From Streptomyces erythrochromogenes (GTDB taxonomy: Bacteria > Actinomycetota > Actinomycetes > Streptomycetales > Streptomycetaceae): 64,000 bases of DNA. Of the stretch, positions 51,881 to 61,451 are shown one piece after another (position 1 is the stretch's first letter; each line of letters opens with the position of its first letter). Location: NCBI RefSeq assembly GCF_036170895.1, contig NZ_CP108036.1:992001-1056000 (forward strand), written 5' to 3'. Below the pieces are notes generated by a model that saw only the letters and a program-made list of their open reading frames with translations, did no database searches and had not been told where the DNA came from. The position numbers were made by a program, and so were the translations under genes.

Positions 51881-53638
51881 TCAGCGCGAGGACACGGGCC
51901 CGCCCGCTTCCGGCCGGCGTCCCTCGGGGCCGACGGTGACCAGGTTTCCCTTCCGTTCCCGGTGCTCGTGCACGAGGCGGATCGCCATGGCGCCTTCACC
52001 GGTCGCCGAGGCCACCCGTTTCACCGAGCCGCTCCTGACGTCGCCGGCGGCGAAGACCCCGGGCAGGGTGGTCTCCAGCAGCATCGGATCGCGGCCCAGT
52101 GAGGCCCACCGGTTCGTATCGGCCACCGCCCCGGCGTCGGCGCCGGTGAGCACGAAGCCCCTCTCGTCCAGAGCCAGCACGCCCTTGAGCCATTCCGTGC
52201 GCGGCCGGGCGCCGATGAACACGAACAGCGCCGCGGCCTGCAGCTCACGGCGCTCATGGCTTGCGTTGTCCTCCACCGTCAGCGACTCCAGCTTCTCCTC
52301 CCCAGCGACGCCCCGTACTTCGGTGTGGAGCAGCACCTCGATCTTGGGGTGCTGCTCCACCTGGTCCACCAGGTAGCGCGACATGTCCGCGTTGAGGTCG
52401 CTGCCCCGGACGAGGAGGTGGACCTCGGACGCGTGCTGGGCGAGGAACAGCGCCGCTTGTCCGGCGGAGTTCCCGCCGCCGACCACGGCGACCGGGTCGG
52501 CGCGGCAGAGGCCGGCCTCGTGGACCGTCGCCGCGTAGTAGACGCTGATCCCTTCCAGGCGGTCGATGCCGGGCACTTCGAGTCTGCGGTACCGCACGCC
52601 CGAGGCGAGCACCACGGCGCCGGCCCGGGTCCGGGAGCCGTCTGTGAACGTGACGATGTACTCATCGTCCTGCGGGGTGAGCGCGCTGACCTCCGCCGGC
52701 ACCATCAGGCGGGCGCCGAACTTGTGCGCCTGGAGCACCGCACGCTCGATGAGTTCGCCCCCGGAGATGCCGGACGGGAAGCCGAGGTAGTTCTCGATGC
52801 GGGACGAGGTCGCGGCCTGGCCTCCCGTGGCCACGGCGTCGACGGTGACCGTGGTGAGGCCGTCGGAGGCGCCGTACACGGCGGCGGCGAGTCCTGCGGG
52901 GCCCGCACCGACCACCATGACCTCGCACCGTTCGTTCTCGGCCGAGGGGGCGGGGGCGGGCAGCCCGATGAGCCGGGCGAGTTCGGCGTTGCTCGGATTG
53001 CGCAGGAGCCGCTCGCCCTGCCAGAGGACCACCGGTGTCTCCTCGGGACGGATGGCGAACCGGCGCAGCAGTGCCTCGGCCTCCTTGTCCCTCTCCAGAT
53101 CCACCCAGCGGTGGGGCAGCCGGTTGCGGGCGGCGAACTCGCGCAGCCGCAGCGTGTCCCGTGAGTAGCACGACCCCAGGATCCGGAAGCCGGCGCCGAG
53201 GCCGATGAGCAGGTACCTGCGGCCCAGGTAGGCGCGGAGGATCAGGTCGCCGAGGACGGGGTCGCTGCCGACCAGGGCGCGTTGCCGCTCCACCGGTACG
53301 GCAAGGATCTCGCCGGCCTCGCGCACCACGGCGGTGTTGAACGCTGCCTGGCCTTCCAGCAGTCCGAGTTCGCCCAGGAACCTGCCGGGTCCGTGGACCG
53401 CGACCGTGCGCTCGTCGGGGCCGCCCTGGTCGCTGAGGATTTCGACGGTCCCGCTGAGGATCACGAGGAACTCCCGGAACGGCTCGCCCTCGCGGTACAG
53501 CACCTCGTCCTCGGCGGTCCTGCGGCGCTCACCGTGCGCGCTGAGGTCCTCGAGCTGCTCCGGCGTGAGGCGCGGGAACGCCCCGTACCGGTCCGGTGTC
53601 TCGCGGACCGCACCCTTCTCGTGCTCGGCCGTGCTCAT
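51881..53638 (-). CDS. Three-domain flavoprotein: cNMP-binding, Trx-like, TrxR-like without CxxC
   Basis: 585 residues. Domain 1 (about 20-150) is a cyclic-nucleotide-binding fold (FREFLVILSGTVEILSD, GPGRFLGELGLLEGQAAF). Domain 2 (about 155-235) is glutaredoxin/thioredoxin-like (ILGSCYSRDTLRLREFAARN, EETPVVLWQGERLLRNPS). Domain 3 (about 245-585) is a thioredoxin-reductase-type FAD/NAD(P)H unit (VVGAGPAGLAAAVYGASDG, GGQAATSSRIENYLGFPSGI, VVGGGNSAGQAALFLAQHA, GVFAAGDVRSGSVKRV). Where TrxR has the CATC redox motif, this protein has SVYYAATVHEAG, so the usual active-site cysteines are absent. The start codon overlaps the UBP-zinc-finger stop (TGATG). Confidence 0.9.
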   Translation of the reverse strand: MSTAEHEKGAVRETPDRYGAFPRLTPEQLEDLSAHGERRRTAEDEVLYREGEPFREFLVILSGTVEILSDQGGPDERTVAVHGPGRFLGELGLLEGQAAFNTAVVREAGEILAVPVERQRALVGSDPVLGDLILRAYLGRRYLLIGLGAGFRILGSCYSRDTLRLREFAARNRLPHRWVDLERDKEAEALLRRFAIRPEETPVVLWQGERLLRNPSNAELARLIGLPAPAPSAENERCEVMVVGAGPAGLAAAVYGASDGLTTVTVDAVATGGQAATSSRIENYLGFPSGISGGELIERAVLQAHKFGARLMVPAEVSALTPQDDEYIVTFTDGSRTRAGAVVLASGVRYRRLEVPGIDRLEGISVYYAATVHEAGLCRADPVAVVGGGNSAGQAALFLAQHASEVHLLVRGSDLNADMSRYLVDQVEQHPKIEVLLHTEVRGVAGEEKLESLTVEDNASHERRELQAAALFVFIGARPRTEWLKGVLALDERGFVLTGADAGAVADTNRWASLGRDPMLLETTLPGVFAAGDVRSGSVKRVASATGEGAMAIRLVHEHRERKGNLVTVGPEGRRPEAGGPVSSR

Positions 53639-53901
53639 CAGACCAGCGCCTCGTGGACGAAGCACCAGCGCCAGTCCTCTCCCGGCTCGAAGGACTGCAC
53701 GACGGGGTGACCGACGCTCCCCGCATGCCGCCTGGCGTGCTTGAGGGGGGAGGAATCGCAGCAGCCGACGTGCCCACAGGTGAGGCACAGGCGCAGGTGG
53801 AGCCACGGGGACTGCTCCCTGAGGCACTCCTCGCAGCCCTGCGGGGTACGCGGCGTCACTGGGCGAACCATCGCCAGGTGCGGGTCGGGAATCGTGGCCA
53901 T
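53638..53901 (-). CDS. UBP-type zinc-finger protein
   Basis: 87 residues. Zinc ligands follow the zf-UBP pattern: GCEECLREQSPWLHLRLCLT, CGHVGCCDSSPLKHARRHAG, SVGHPVVQSFEPGEDWRWCF. In eukaryotes this fold binds the free C-terminus of ubiquitin; in bacteria its ligand is unknown. The stop overlaps the start of the flavoprotein gene (TGATG), so the two are translated together. AAGGA lies nine bases before the ATG. It is located 71 bases after the thioredoxin gene. Confidence 0.9.
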   Translation of the reverse strand: MATIPDPHLAMVRPVTPRTPQGCEECLREQSPWLHLRLCLTCGHVGCCDSSPLKHARRHAGSVGHPVVQSFEPGEDWRWCFVHEALV

Positions 53902-53972
53902 GAGGGTTTTCCTTCCGTGAAGTGGGCCTGATCGGCCGCGGCCGGCGATGGTCTTCCTCAGCACAGTCGCCT

Positions 53973-54431
53973 TCACCCTCCCGCAGTGGTCTGCCGGCCC
54001 GCCACCGCCTGCTCGACCCAGGAGCGCAGGACGGGCGCGGGTGCCGCGCCGGCCTGCCGGGCGAGCGTCTCGCCCCGGTCCAGGACGAGCAGGGTCGGCA
54101 CCGCCTGCACCTCGAACCGCCGACTGAGCCGTGGGTTCTGGTCGACGTCGACCTTGACGAGCTTGATCTGTCCGGCGAGGTCCCGGGCGACCTGTTCGAG
54201 GGCTGGGCTGACCATGCGGCAGGGGCCGCACCAGGTGGCCCAGAGGTCGACGACGACGGGCACCGTGGCGTTGTCGGCGACCTCGGCGAAGTCGCCGTCG
54301 CCCGCGTCGACGACCCAGGGCAGTGGCTGCTTGCAGTGGCCGCATCGGGGCCGTCCCTCGGCGGCCACGGGAATCCGGTTGCCGCGACCGCAGTTCGGGC
54401 AGGTCACCGTGGTCGTCCGGGTGGTGTTCAC
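53973..54431 (-). CDS. trxA: Thioredoxin with N-terminal zinc ribbon (Trx2 type)
   Basis: 152 residues. An N-terminal zinc ribbon has two CxxC pairs ([18 protein letters not shown]), as in Trx2. A thioredoxin domain follows with the active site [20 protein letters not shown] and the cis-Pro loop [15 protein letters not shown]. Trx2-type proteins reduce disulfides and resist oxidative stress; zinc-ribbon oxidation can tune activity. The GTG start overlaps the ClpB stop by four bases (GTGA), so synthesis is coupled to the disaggregase. Confidence 0.93.
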   Translation of the reverse strand: MNTTRTTTVTCPNCGRGNRIPVAAEGRPRCGHCKQPLPWVVDAGDGDFAEVADNATVPVVVDLWATWCGPCRMVSPALEQVARDLAGQIKLVKVDVDQNPRLSRRFEVQAVPTLLVLDRGETLARQAGAAPAPVLRSWVEQAVAGRQTTAGG

Positions 54432-57067
54432 GCCGCCCTCGCTTCCCGGTCGTCCTCCTGCTGGTCGTAGGTGACCACCAGCTCTCCGTGCTCGGCGTCG
54501 ACGCGCACCGTCGCACCGTCCTGGACGTCGCCGCGCAGGAGGGCGCGTCCGACCAGCGTCTCGACCTCGTGGGAGATGTAACGCCGCAGCGGCCGGGCCC
54601 CGTACACCGGGTCGTAGCCCTGATGGGCAATCACCACCCGTGCAGCGTCAGTGAGTTCGACGGTAATGCGGCGCTCGGCGAGCCGCCGCCGCAGCTCGTC
54701 GAACTGAAGCTCCACGATCCGCTCGATCTGCCGCTCACCGAGCGGCTTGAACAGCACGATGTCGTCGACGCGGTTGAGGAACTCCGGGCGGAAGTGCCCG
54801 CGCAGCTCGCCCATCACCAGGGCGCGGGCGTCGGGCTTGATCTCACCCTCGGCGGTGGCACCGTCGAGGAGGTGCTCGGAGCCGATGTTGGACGTCATGA
54901 TGATCACGGTGTTGCGGAAGTCGACGGTGCGGCCCTGCGCGTCGGTGATGCGACCGTCGTCGAGCATCTGGAGCAGCGTGTTGAAGACATCGGTGTGCGC
55001 CTTCTCGACCTCGTCGAACAGGACGACCGAGTACGGCTTGCGGCGCACGGCCTCGGTGAGCTGGCCGCCCTCCTCGTAGCCGACGTATCCGGGCGGTGCG
55101 CCCATGAGCCGGCTGACGGTGTGCCGCTCCTGGTACTCGCTCATGTCGAGGCGGACCATGTTGTCCTCGGAGTCGAACAGGGTCCGGGCGAGGGTCTTGG
55201 CCAGCTCGGTCTTCCCGACGCCGGTGGGGCCGAGGAAGATGAACGAGCCGATGGGACGGCGGGGGTCGCGGATGCCGGAGCGGGCACGGATGATGGCGTC
55301 GGTGACGAGCTTGACCGCCTCGTCCTGGCCGATGACGCGCTCGCGCAGGATCTCGTCGAGGCGCAGCAGCTTCTCGCGTTCGCCCTCCTGGAGGCGGGCG
55401 ACGGGGACGCCGGTCCAGGCCGCGACGATCTCGGCGATCTCCTCCTCGGTGACGACCTCGCGCAGCAGCCGGTTCTGACCTTGTTTGACGGCCAGTTGCT
55501 CCTCCTCCGCGGCGAGTCGGCGCTCCAGGTCCTGGAGGCGGCCGTAGCGCAGTTCGGCGGCGCGGTTGAGGTCGTAGGCGCGTTCGGCCTCCTCGGCATC
55601 GTGGCGGACCTGTTCCAGTTCCTGGCGCAGTTCCTGCACGCGGCGGATCGCCTGCCGTTCGGCCTCCCACTGGGCGCGTTTGGCGTCGGCCTCGCCGCGC
55701 AGGTCGGCCAGTTCCCTGCGCAGCTCCTCCAGGCGTGTCTTGCTGGCGGGGTCGGTCTCCTTGGACAGGGCGGCATCCTCGATCTCCAGCCGCGTGACGC
55801 GGCGGGTGATCTCGTCGAGTTCGGCGGGCATCGAGTCGATCTCGGTACGCAGCCTGGCGCACGCCTCGTCGACGAGGTCGATGGCCTTGTCGGGCAGGAA
55901 CCGATCGGTGATGTAACGGTGGCTGAGGGTGGCCGCGGAGACCATCGCGGTGTCCTGGATCTTCACGCCGTGGAAGACCTCGAGGCGTTCGCGCAGTCCG
56001 CGCAGGATGGAGATGGTGTCCTCCACGCTGGGCTCCTCGACCAGGACCTGCTGGAAGCGGCGTTCGAGGGCGGCGTCCTTCTCGATGTGCTTGCGGTACT
56101 CGTCGAGGGTGGTGGCGCCGATCATGTGGAGTTCGCCGCGGGCCAGCATCGGCTTGAGCATGTTGCCCGCGTCCATGGCTCCTTCGGCGGCGCCTGCGCC
56201 GACGACGGTGTGGAGTTCGTCGACGAAGAGCAGGATGCGCCCTTCGGCGGCCTTCACCTCGGACAGTACGGCCTTCAGGCGTTCCTCGAACTCGCCGCGG
56301 TACTTGGCGCCGGCGACCAGGGAGCCCATGTCCAGGGCGAACACCGTCCTGTCGCGCAGGCCCTCGGGGACGTCGCCGCGAACGATGCGCTGGGCCAGGC
56401 CCTCGACGATGGCGGTCTTGCCGACGCCGGGGTCGCCGATGAGGACGGGGTTGTTCTTGGTCTTGCGGCTGAGGATCTGGGTGACGCGGCGGATCTCCGC
56501 GTCACGGCCGATGACCGGGTCCAGCCGACCGGACCGAGCCTCGAGGACGAGGTCGCGTCCGTACTTCTCCAGGGCCTCGTAGGCCACTTCGGGGTTCGCG
56601 GAGGTGACGCGCTGGTTGCCGCGGACCTGGGTGAGCGCGCTCAGGAACGAGTCCCTGGTGATGCCGGCCTGTTTGAGCAGTCGCCCGGCGGCGGTCGAAG
56701 AGCTCTCCTCGGCCAGGGCGAGCAGGAGGTGTTCCACGGACACGTACTCGTCCTTGAGGCGTTTGGCCTCCCGCTCGGCGGCGTCGAGCAGGTGGGCGAG
56801 GCGCTGGGTGACGAAGACCTGGCCGGGTGCCGCGCCGGGGCCGGTGACCTTCGGGCGGCGGGAGAGTTCCTCGCGCACGGCCTCGCGCAGTCCCTTCGGC
56901 TCCTTGCCGGCCTGCTCCAGCAACCGCGGGATCAGACCGTCCTCCTGATCGAGGAGTGCGAACAGCAGGTGTTCCCCGTCGACCTCGGTGTGCCCCATGC
57001 GGCCGGCCGCGGTCTGGGCCTCCTGGAGGGCTTCCTGGGACTTCTGGGTGAGACGGTTCATGTCCAT
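54428..57067 (-). CDS. clpB: ClpB disaggregase
   Basis: 879 residues. Clp_N repeats at about 1-145; AAA1 with Walker A GDPGVGKT (about 205) and Walker [10 protein letters not shown]; a full M-domain coiled coil (about 405-525, with [20 protein letters not shown]), which distinguishes ClpB from ClpA/C; AAA2 with GPTGVGKT (about 605), [11 protein letters not shown] and the sensor-2 motif YGARPLRR. ClpB with DnaK pulls apart aggregated proteins. The first of two ATGs (57067) is used, 10 bp inside the cbpM end. No ClpP-binding loop is recognised. Confidence 0.97.
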   Translation of the reverse strand: MDMNRLTQKSQEALQEAQTAAGRMGHTEVDGEHLLFALLDQEDGLIPRLLEQAGKEPKGLREAVREELSRRPKVTGPGAAPGQVFVTQRLAHLLDAAEREAKRLKDEYVSVEHLLLALAEESSSTAAGRLLKQAGITRDSFLSALTQVRGNQRVTSANPEVAYEALEKYGRDLVLEARSGRLDPVIGRDAEIRRVTQILSRKTKNNPVLIGDPGVGKTAIVEGLAQRIVRGDVPEGLRDRTVFALDMGSLVAGAKYRGEFEERLKAVLSEVKAAEGRILLFVDELHTVVGAGAAEGAMDAGNMLKPMLARGELHMIGATTLDEYRKHIEKDAALERRFQQVLVEEPSVEDTISILRGLRERLEVFHGVKIQDTAMVSAATLSHRYITDRFLPDKAIDLVDEACARLRTEIDSMPAELDEITRRVTRLEIEDAALSKETDPASKTRLEELRRELADLRGEADAKRAQWEAERQAIRRVQELRQELEQVRHDAEEAERAYDLNRAAELRYGRLQDLERRLAAEEEQLAVKQGQNRLLREVVTEEEIAEIVAAWTGVPVARLQEGEREKLLRLDEILRERVIGQDEAVKLVTDAIIRARSGIRDPRRPIGSFIFLGPTGVGKTELAKTLARTLFDSEDNMVRLDMSEYQERHTVSRLMGAPPGYVGYEEGGQLTEAVRRKPYSVVLFDEVEKAHTDVFNTLLQMLDDGRITDAQGRTVDFRNTVIIMTSNIGSEHLLDGATAEGEIKPDARALVMGELRGHFRPEFLNRVDDIVLFKPLGERQIERIVELQFDELRRRLAERRITVELTDAARVVIAHQGYDPVYGARPLRRYISHEVETLVGRALLRGDVQDGATVRVDAEHGELVVTYDQQEDDREARAA

Positions 57068-57465
57068 GGGGGTGTTTCACTCCTCGTGCCGCGGCCGCGC
57101 AGGGCGGCTTCGAGCAGGCTGATGCGGTCGAGCAGGTCGAGCACCAGGCCGATGGATGCGTAGTTGAGGCAGAGTCCGGTGCGCAGCCGCTGGATGCGGG
57201 CGAGGACCGCCGGGGCCGTGGGGTCGAACACCAGGTGTCCCGCGGCGTCGCGTCCGGCGTCGATCAGGCCGAGGGCGACGAACCGCCGGATCAGATCGGG
57301 GTGGAGGCCCGAGCGACGGGACACGGCGTCGAGGGAGAGCCTGGGGGCGGGCACGAGCGCGTACCGGACGGCCGTCGAGGCGGTGAGGTCGGCGCCCGTT
57401 CGTACCGGACGGTTGCCCGCGCCGGCCCGGCCGGGGCCTGACGCTCCCACGGGTGGTTCGTTCAT
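57058..57465 (-). CDS. CbpM-like chaperone modulator (MerR-type fold)
   Basis: 135 residues. After a disordered N-terminus (about 1-35) comes a MerR/CbpM-like helical fold: [40 protein letters not shown], then [20 protein letters not shown] and a terminal leucine-rich helix [13 protein letters not shown]. CbpM binds the J-domain of the neighbouring DnaJ-like protein and inhibits it; some relatives bind DNA like HspR. A TGATG overlap with the dnaJ stop and a 10-bp overlap with clpB show tight coupling. Confidence 0.82.
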   Translation of the reverse strand: MNEPPVGASGPGRAGAGNRPVRTGADLTASTAVRYALVPAPRLSLDAVSRRSGLHPDLIRRFVALGLIDAGRDAAGHLVFDPTAPAVLARIQRLRTGLCLNYASIGLVLDLLDRISLLEAALRGRGTRSETPPWT

Positions 57466-58412
57466 CACGTCCTCCTGGGGTCGTACGAGGAGGCGGCGGC
57501 GAGCTCCGCGAACAGTTCGCGCTCCCGGTCGCCGAGGGTGGGTGGCACCACGATGCGGAGTTCGGCGTACAGGTCGCCGTTCGCGCCGCGCGGGTTCGGC
57601 ATGCCCTCGCCGCGCAGCCGCAGCCGCCGGCCGCTGGACGAGCCCGCGGGCACCGTGACCTTGGCCGTGCCGCCGCCGGGGGTGGGCACCGGCACGGTCG
57701 CGCCCAGGGCCGCCTCCCAGGGGGTCACCGGGACCTGGACGTGCACGTCGCGGCCGTCCAGCCGGAACCGGGGGTGGGGCTGGATACGCACGCGCAGGTA
57801 CAGGTCGCCCGCGGCGGCGTCACCACTGCCCCGGCCGCCCTCGCCCGCCAGCCGGATGCGCTGCCCGTCGGTGACGCCCGGCGGCACGTCGACCTCGTAC
57901 CGCCGCGGCTGCCCGGTGGGACCGGCGAGCGTGACGGTGCGACGGCCGCCTCGGTACGCCTCCTCGACGGTGAGCGACAGTTCGGCCTCCTGGTCCGCTC
58001 CGGGGACGCTCCCCCGGGCGGCGCCGGCTCCGAACATGGAGCCGAACAGGTCCTCGATGTCGATGCCCTCCGCTCCGAAGTCGTCTCCGAAGCCGGCGTA
58101 CCGGACCCGAGGGCCGCCCCCGCCTGCGGTCGTCCGGCCGCGGAAGCCGCCGCCCGCTCCCGCCGCGACCCGTTCGTCGTAGTCCTCCGGGATCTTGCGG
58201 AAATCCTCGCCGAAGCGGTCGTAACGGGCCCGGGTCTTGGGATCGGACAGGACGCTGTATGCCTCGTTGAGGTCCTTGAAGCGCTCTTCCGCCCCGGGGT
58301 CCTTGTTGACGTCGGGGTGGTGCCTGCGGGCGAGTTTGCGATATGCCTGCTGGATCTCGTCCTGGCTCGCGGACCGCGACACCCCGAGCGCCTCGTAGTA
58401 GTCCCGCGCCAT
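57465..58412 (-). CDS. dnaJ: DnaJ/CbpA-type co-chaperone without zinc finger
   Basis: 315 residues. J-domain at about 1-68 with [20 protein letters not shown], the HPD tripeptide in [10 protein letters not shown] and RARYDRFG. A Gly/Phe-rich linker follows, then two C-terminal beta-domains ([54 protein letters not shown]). The cysteine-rich zinc domain of type I DnaJ is absent, so it is a type II, CbpA-like J-protein. It stimulates DnaK ATPase and delivers substrates. It lies six bases after grpE. Confidence 0.94.
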   Translation of the reverse strand: MARDYYEALGVSRSASQDEIQQAYRKLARRHHPDVNKDPGAEERFKDLNEAYSVLSDPKTRARYDRFGEDFRKIPEDYDERVAAGAGGGFRGRTTAGGGGPRVRYAGFGDDFGAEGIDIEDLFGSMFGAGAARGSVPGADQEAELSLTVEEAYRGGRRTVTLAGPTGQPRRYEVDVPPGVTDGQRIRLAGEGGRGSGDAAAGDLYLRVRIQPHPRFRLDGRDVHVQVPVTPWEAALGATVPVPTPGGGTAKVTVPAGSSSGRRLRLRGEGMPNPRGANGDLYAELRIVVPPTLGDRERELFAELAAASSYDPRRT

Positions 58413-58418
58413 GACCGG

Positions 58419-59027
58419 TCACTCCCGCTTCGCGACGGTCACGGCGGCGGGCCTGAGCTGCCGCTCGCCGTTCCCGTAGCCGGGGCGCAGTACCTCGACG
58501 ACCGTGCCCGGTGCGGCGTCCGGGTCCTGGACGACGCCGACCACCTCGTGCCGGGCCGGGTCGAAGGGGACCCCGGTCTCCGCGTGCCGCGGGTAGCCGA
58601 GCAGTTCGAGGACGTTCACCGCTTGGTCGCTTACGGCCCGGATGCCCTCCACGATCGCGCCCGGATCGGCGCCCGCGTGGGTCAGGGCGAGTTCGAGGTT
58701 GTCGAGGACGGGCAGGAACGCGGCCGCCGTGCGGGCACGCTCCACCGCCCGTTCGCGCTCCAGTTCCCTGGCGTGACGCTTGCGGAGGTTGTCGAGGTCG
58801 GCGAGTGCGCGCCGCCAACGGTCCTCCAGTTCCTGGATCGCGGTCGTGTACTCGTCCTCGGCGGACGCGGGGCCGGCGGCATCGGGTCCCGGTTCGCCGT
58901 TCGCCGCTCCGTGCCGGGACGGGCCCGGTTGGGGCAGGTCCCCTCGAGGCGGGGGTCCGGCTCCTTCCGGGACCGGTTCGGCCGGATCCGGCGCGGCCCG
59001 GTCGGGTTCCTGGGGGTAGGTGGGCAT
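58419..59027 (-). CDS. grpE: GrpE nucleotide exchange factor
   Basis: 202 residues. A disordered Pro/Glu-rich N-terminus (about 1-55) precedes a long coiled-coil helix (YTTAIQELEDRWRRALADLD, NLRKRHARELERERAVERAR) and the compact C-terminal beta-domain (GVPFDPARHEVVGVVQD, EVLRPGYGNGERQLRPA). GrpE releases ADP from DnaK. ATG 59027 has GAGGCG upstream within the dnaK end; only eight bases separate the genes. Confidence 0.94.
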   Translation of the reverse strand: MPTYPQEPDRAAPDPAEPVPEGAGPPPRGDLPQPGPSRHGAANGEPGPDAAGPASAEDEYTTAIQELEDRWRRALADLDNLRKRHARELERERAVERARTAAAFLPVLDNLELALTHAGADPGAIVEGIRAVSDQAVNVLELLGYPRHAETGVPFDPARHEVVGVVQDPDAAPGTVVEVLRPGYGNGERQLRPAAVTVAKRE

Positions 59028-59035
59028 GGCGCGCC

Positions 59036-60937
59036 TCAGCCCTTGTCGAACTCGGCGTCGATGACATCATCGTCACCGCCACCGCCACTCGTGGGACCGC
59101 CGGTGGCGGCGTCCTGGGCGGGACCTCCGCCCGTAGTGGCGGCGCCCTGGTGGGCCGCCAGCCCGGCGAGCACCTGCTGGAGTTCGGAGGTCAGGGGGCG
59201 CACGCGTTCCACGGCCGCCTCTTCCTTGACCGCCGCCCGGGCGTCCGACACGAGCATCTCGCCGCGTGCCTTCTCGTGCGCGGGCGCTGCGTCGCCCAGT
59301 TCGGCGAGACGCTTCTCGACCTGGTACGCGACGGCGTCGAGTTCGTTGCGGGCGTCGACGGCCTCGCGAAGTGCCTTGTCCTGGCCCTGGTTGCTTTCGG
59401 CCTCCTGGACCATGCGTTCGACCTCGCTGCGGTCCAGGTTGGAGCTCTCGCTGATGGTGATGCCCTGTTCCTTGCCGGTGTCCCGGTCACGGGCCTTGAC
59501 CTCGAGGATGCCGTTGGCGTCGATGTCGAAGGTGACCTCGATCTGTGCTTCGCCCCGCGGCGCCGGCCGGATGTCGGTGAGCTGGAACCGGCCCAGCACC
59601 CGGTTGTCGGCGGCCAGCTCGCGCTCGCCCTGGAGGACGACCACGTCGACGGCCGGCTGGTTGTCCTCGGCGGTGGAGAAAGTCTCGCTGCGGCGCACCG
59701 GGATGGTGGTGTTCCGCTCGATGATCTTCGTCATCACTCCGCCGCGTGTCTCCACGCCCAGCGACAAGGGGGTTACGTCGAGCAGCAGGACATCCTTGAC
59801 CTCACCCTTGAGCACCCCTGCCTGGATCGCGGCACCGAGGGCCACGACCTCATCGGGGTTGACGCTCATGTTGGGTTCCTTGCCGCCGGTCAGTCGGCGG
59901 ACCAGGGTCTGGACAGCGGGGATGCGGGTGGATCCGCCGACAAGGATGACCTCGTCGATGTCGCTCTCGCCGACCTTGGCGTCGGCGATGGCCTGCTGGA
60001 CCGGTCCCAGGCAGCGTTCCACCAGGTCGCCGGTGATCTGCTCGAACGTGGACCGCATGATCGAGTCGGTGAGGTGCTTGGGCCCGGCGGCGTCGGCGGT
60101 GATGAACGGCAGGCTGACCTGCGTCTGCGTCACCGAACTCAGCTCGGTCTTGGCCTTCTCCGCCGCCTCGAACAAGCGTTGCAGCGCCTGCGCGTCCTGT
60201 CGCAGGTCGATGCCGTTCTCCTTCTGGAAGTCGTCCGCGAGGTGGTCCACCAGGCGCCGGTCGAAGTCGTCGCCGCCCAGGTGGCTGTCGCCTGCGGTGG
60301 AGCGCACCTCCACCACGCCGTCGCCGACGTCGAGGATGCTCACGTCGAAGGTGCCGCCGCCCAGGTCGAAGACGAGGACGGTCTCGTGCTCCTTCTTGTC
60401 CACGCCGTACGCGAGGGCAGCCGCCGTCGGCTCGTTGATGATCCGCAGCACTTCCAGTCCCGCGATCCGGCCTGCGTCCTTGGTGGCGGTGCGCTGGGCG
60501 TCGTTGAAGTAGGCGGGCACCGTGATGACCGCCTCCGTGACCCGCTCCCCGAGCTGCTTGGAGGCGTCGTCGGTGAGTTTGCGCAGCACCTGTGCGCTGA
60601 TCTCCTCGGGCGCGTACAGCTTGTCGCGCACCTTGAAGCGGGCCGCCCCGCCGTCGCCCTCGACGACGTCGTACGCCACCGCCCTGGCCTCGTCGGAGAT
60701 CTCGTCGAAATGCCGGCCGATGAACCGCTTGGCCGAGTAGATGGTGCCCTTGGGATTGAGGATCGCCTGGCGCCGGGCCAGCTGGCCCACCAGACGTTCC
60801 CCGGTATCGGTGAAGCCCACCACGGACGGTGTCGTGCGGTTGCCCTCGCTGTTGGGCACGACGGATGGCTCTCCGCCCTCCCACACGGCGATCACCGAGT
60901 TGGTGGTGCCCAGGTCGATGCCCACTGCCTTGGCCAT
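59036..60937 (-). CDS. dnaK: DnaK (Hsp70) chaperone
   Basis: 633 residues. ATPase domain: [20 protein letters not shown], the phosphate loops [14 protein letters not shown] and [26 protein letters not shown]. The interdomain linker [13 protein letters not shown] is at about 380-392. The beta-basket follows, then the lid ending in the Gly-rich tail with DDDVIDAEF. It folds and protects proteins together with the downstream J-protein, GrpE and ClpB. It is the first gene of the operon. I see no copy of the HspR site (CTTGAGT-N7-ACTCAAG) in the 500 bases upstream, so regulation may differ from that of the main dnaK operon. Confidence 0.97.
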   Translation of the reverse strand: MAKAVGIDLGTTNSVIAVWEGGEPSVVPNSEGNRTTPSVVGFTDTGERLVGQLARRQAILNPKGTIYSAKRFIGRHFDEISDEARAVAYDVVEGDGGAARFKVRDKLYAPEEISAQVLRKLTDDASKQLGERVTEAVITVPAYFNDAQRTATKDAGRIAGLEVLRIINEPTAAALAYGVDKKEHETVLVFDLGGGTFDVSILDVGDGVVEVRSTAGDSHLGGDDFDRRLVDHLADDFQKENGIDLRQDAQALQRLFEAAEKAKTELSSVTQTQVSLPFITADAAGPKHLTDSIMRSTFEQITGDLVERCLGPVQQAIADAKVGESDIDEVILVGGSTRIPAVQTLVRRLTGGKEPNMSVNPDEVVALGAAIQAGVLKGEVKDVLLLDVTPLSLGVETRGGVMTKIIERNTTIPVRRSETFSTAEDNQPAVDVVVLQGERELAADNRVLGRFQLTDIRPAPRGEAQIEVTFDIDANGILEVKARDRDTGKEQGITISESSNLDRSEVERMVQEAESNQGQDKALREAVDARNELDAVAYQVEKRLAELGDAAPAHEKARGEMLVSDARAAVKEEAAVERVRPLTSELQQVLAGLAAHQGAATTGGGPAQDAATGGPTSGGGGDDDVIDAEFDKG

Positions 60938-61451
60938 GAGGAACTCCTCCCGGTACGGCGCCTGCGCCGACTGTCCGGATCACGTTCGTTCAGGTACGGG
61001 CGGGGACCTCTGCCAGTGGTCTGCAGCCCGCCGATCAGCCCTGCGGCCTCGTCGGAGACCTCCTCGACGAGGAGCAGGGCGGAGACGACGGGGTCGAGCC
61101 GGTTCACCGAGCCGAACAGCCGTCGAGCAGGACACCGGGGCCCTCTCCACGGGAAACCCGTGGCCCAAGAGGTGCTCAACGGCGTGTGCGGCTTCCCCGT
61201 ACGTCGTGTACGAGGCAGCCGGCCTGCGGAGCTACTCGGTCACCGCCCGGCGCTACCTACCGGTGCGCGGACGGTTTCGAACACTCCCCAGGGTGGCGTG
61301 CCCAGTGGCTCCGCGCCTGCGCCTGGCAAGTCGGAAAAGCACGGGTCCGGTCGCCCCGCGAGTACGAGAGGCAGAATCCGATCCTCTCGTATGAGCCGAC
61401 CCGACCAGCACCGCCGCTCGGCGGTAGGCTCGAAGAGAACGGAGTGATCCC
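60938..61451. promoter_or_regulatory. Divergent region between the dnaK operon and the PucR-type gene
   Basis: 514 bases. GGAGGAG for dnaK lies right before its ATG. A 7-bp inverted repeat CTCCTCG-A-CGAGGAG sits near 61062-61076. A minus-strand frame reads LFGSVNRLDPVVSALLLVEE then VSDEAAGLIGGLQTTG, possibly a short remnant. No HAIR or CIRCE element was found. Confidence 0.4.

Noticed and set aside
51881..53638. Classical thioredoxin reductase
   Set aside because: The CxxC redox site is replaced by a Tyr/Ala/Thr sequence, so the standard activity cannot be claimed.
54323..57163. 946-codon plus-strand open frame opposite clpB
   Set aside because: It is the antisense shadow of clpB; high GC leaves long open frames on both strands, and it has no motifs.
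60938..61451. HspR (HAIR) or CIRCE operator before dnaK
   Set aside because: Neither the CTTGAGT-N7-ACTCAAG pattern nor the CIRCE repeat is present; only a short 7-bp inverted repeat was seen.
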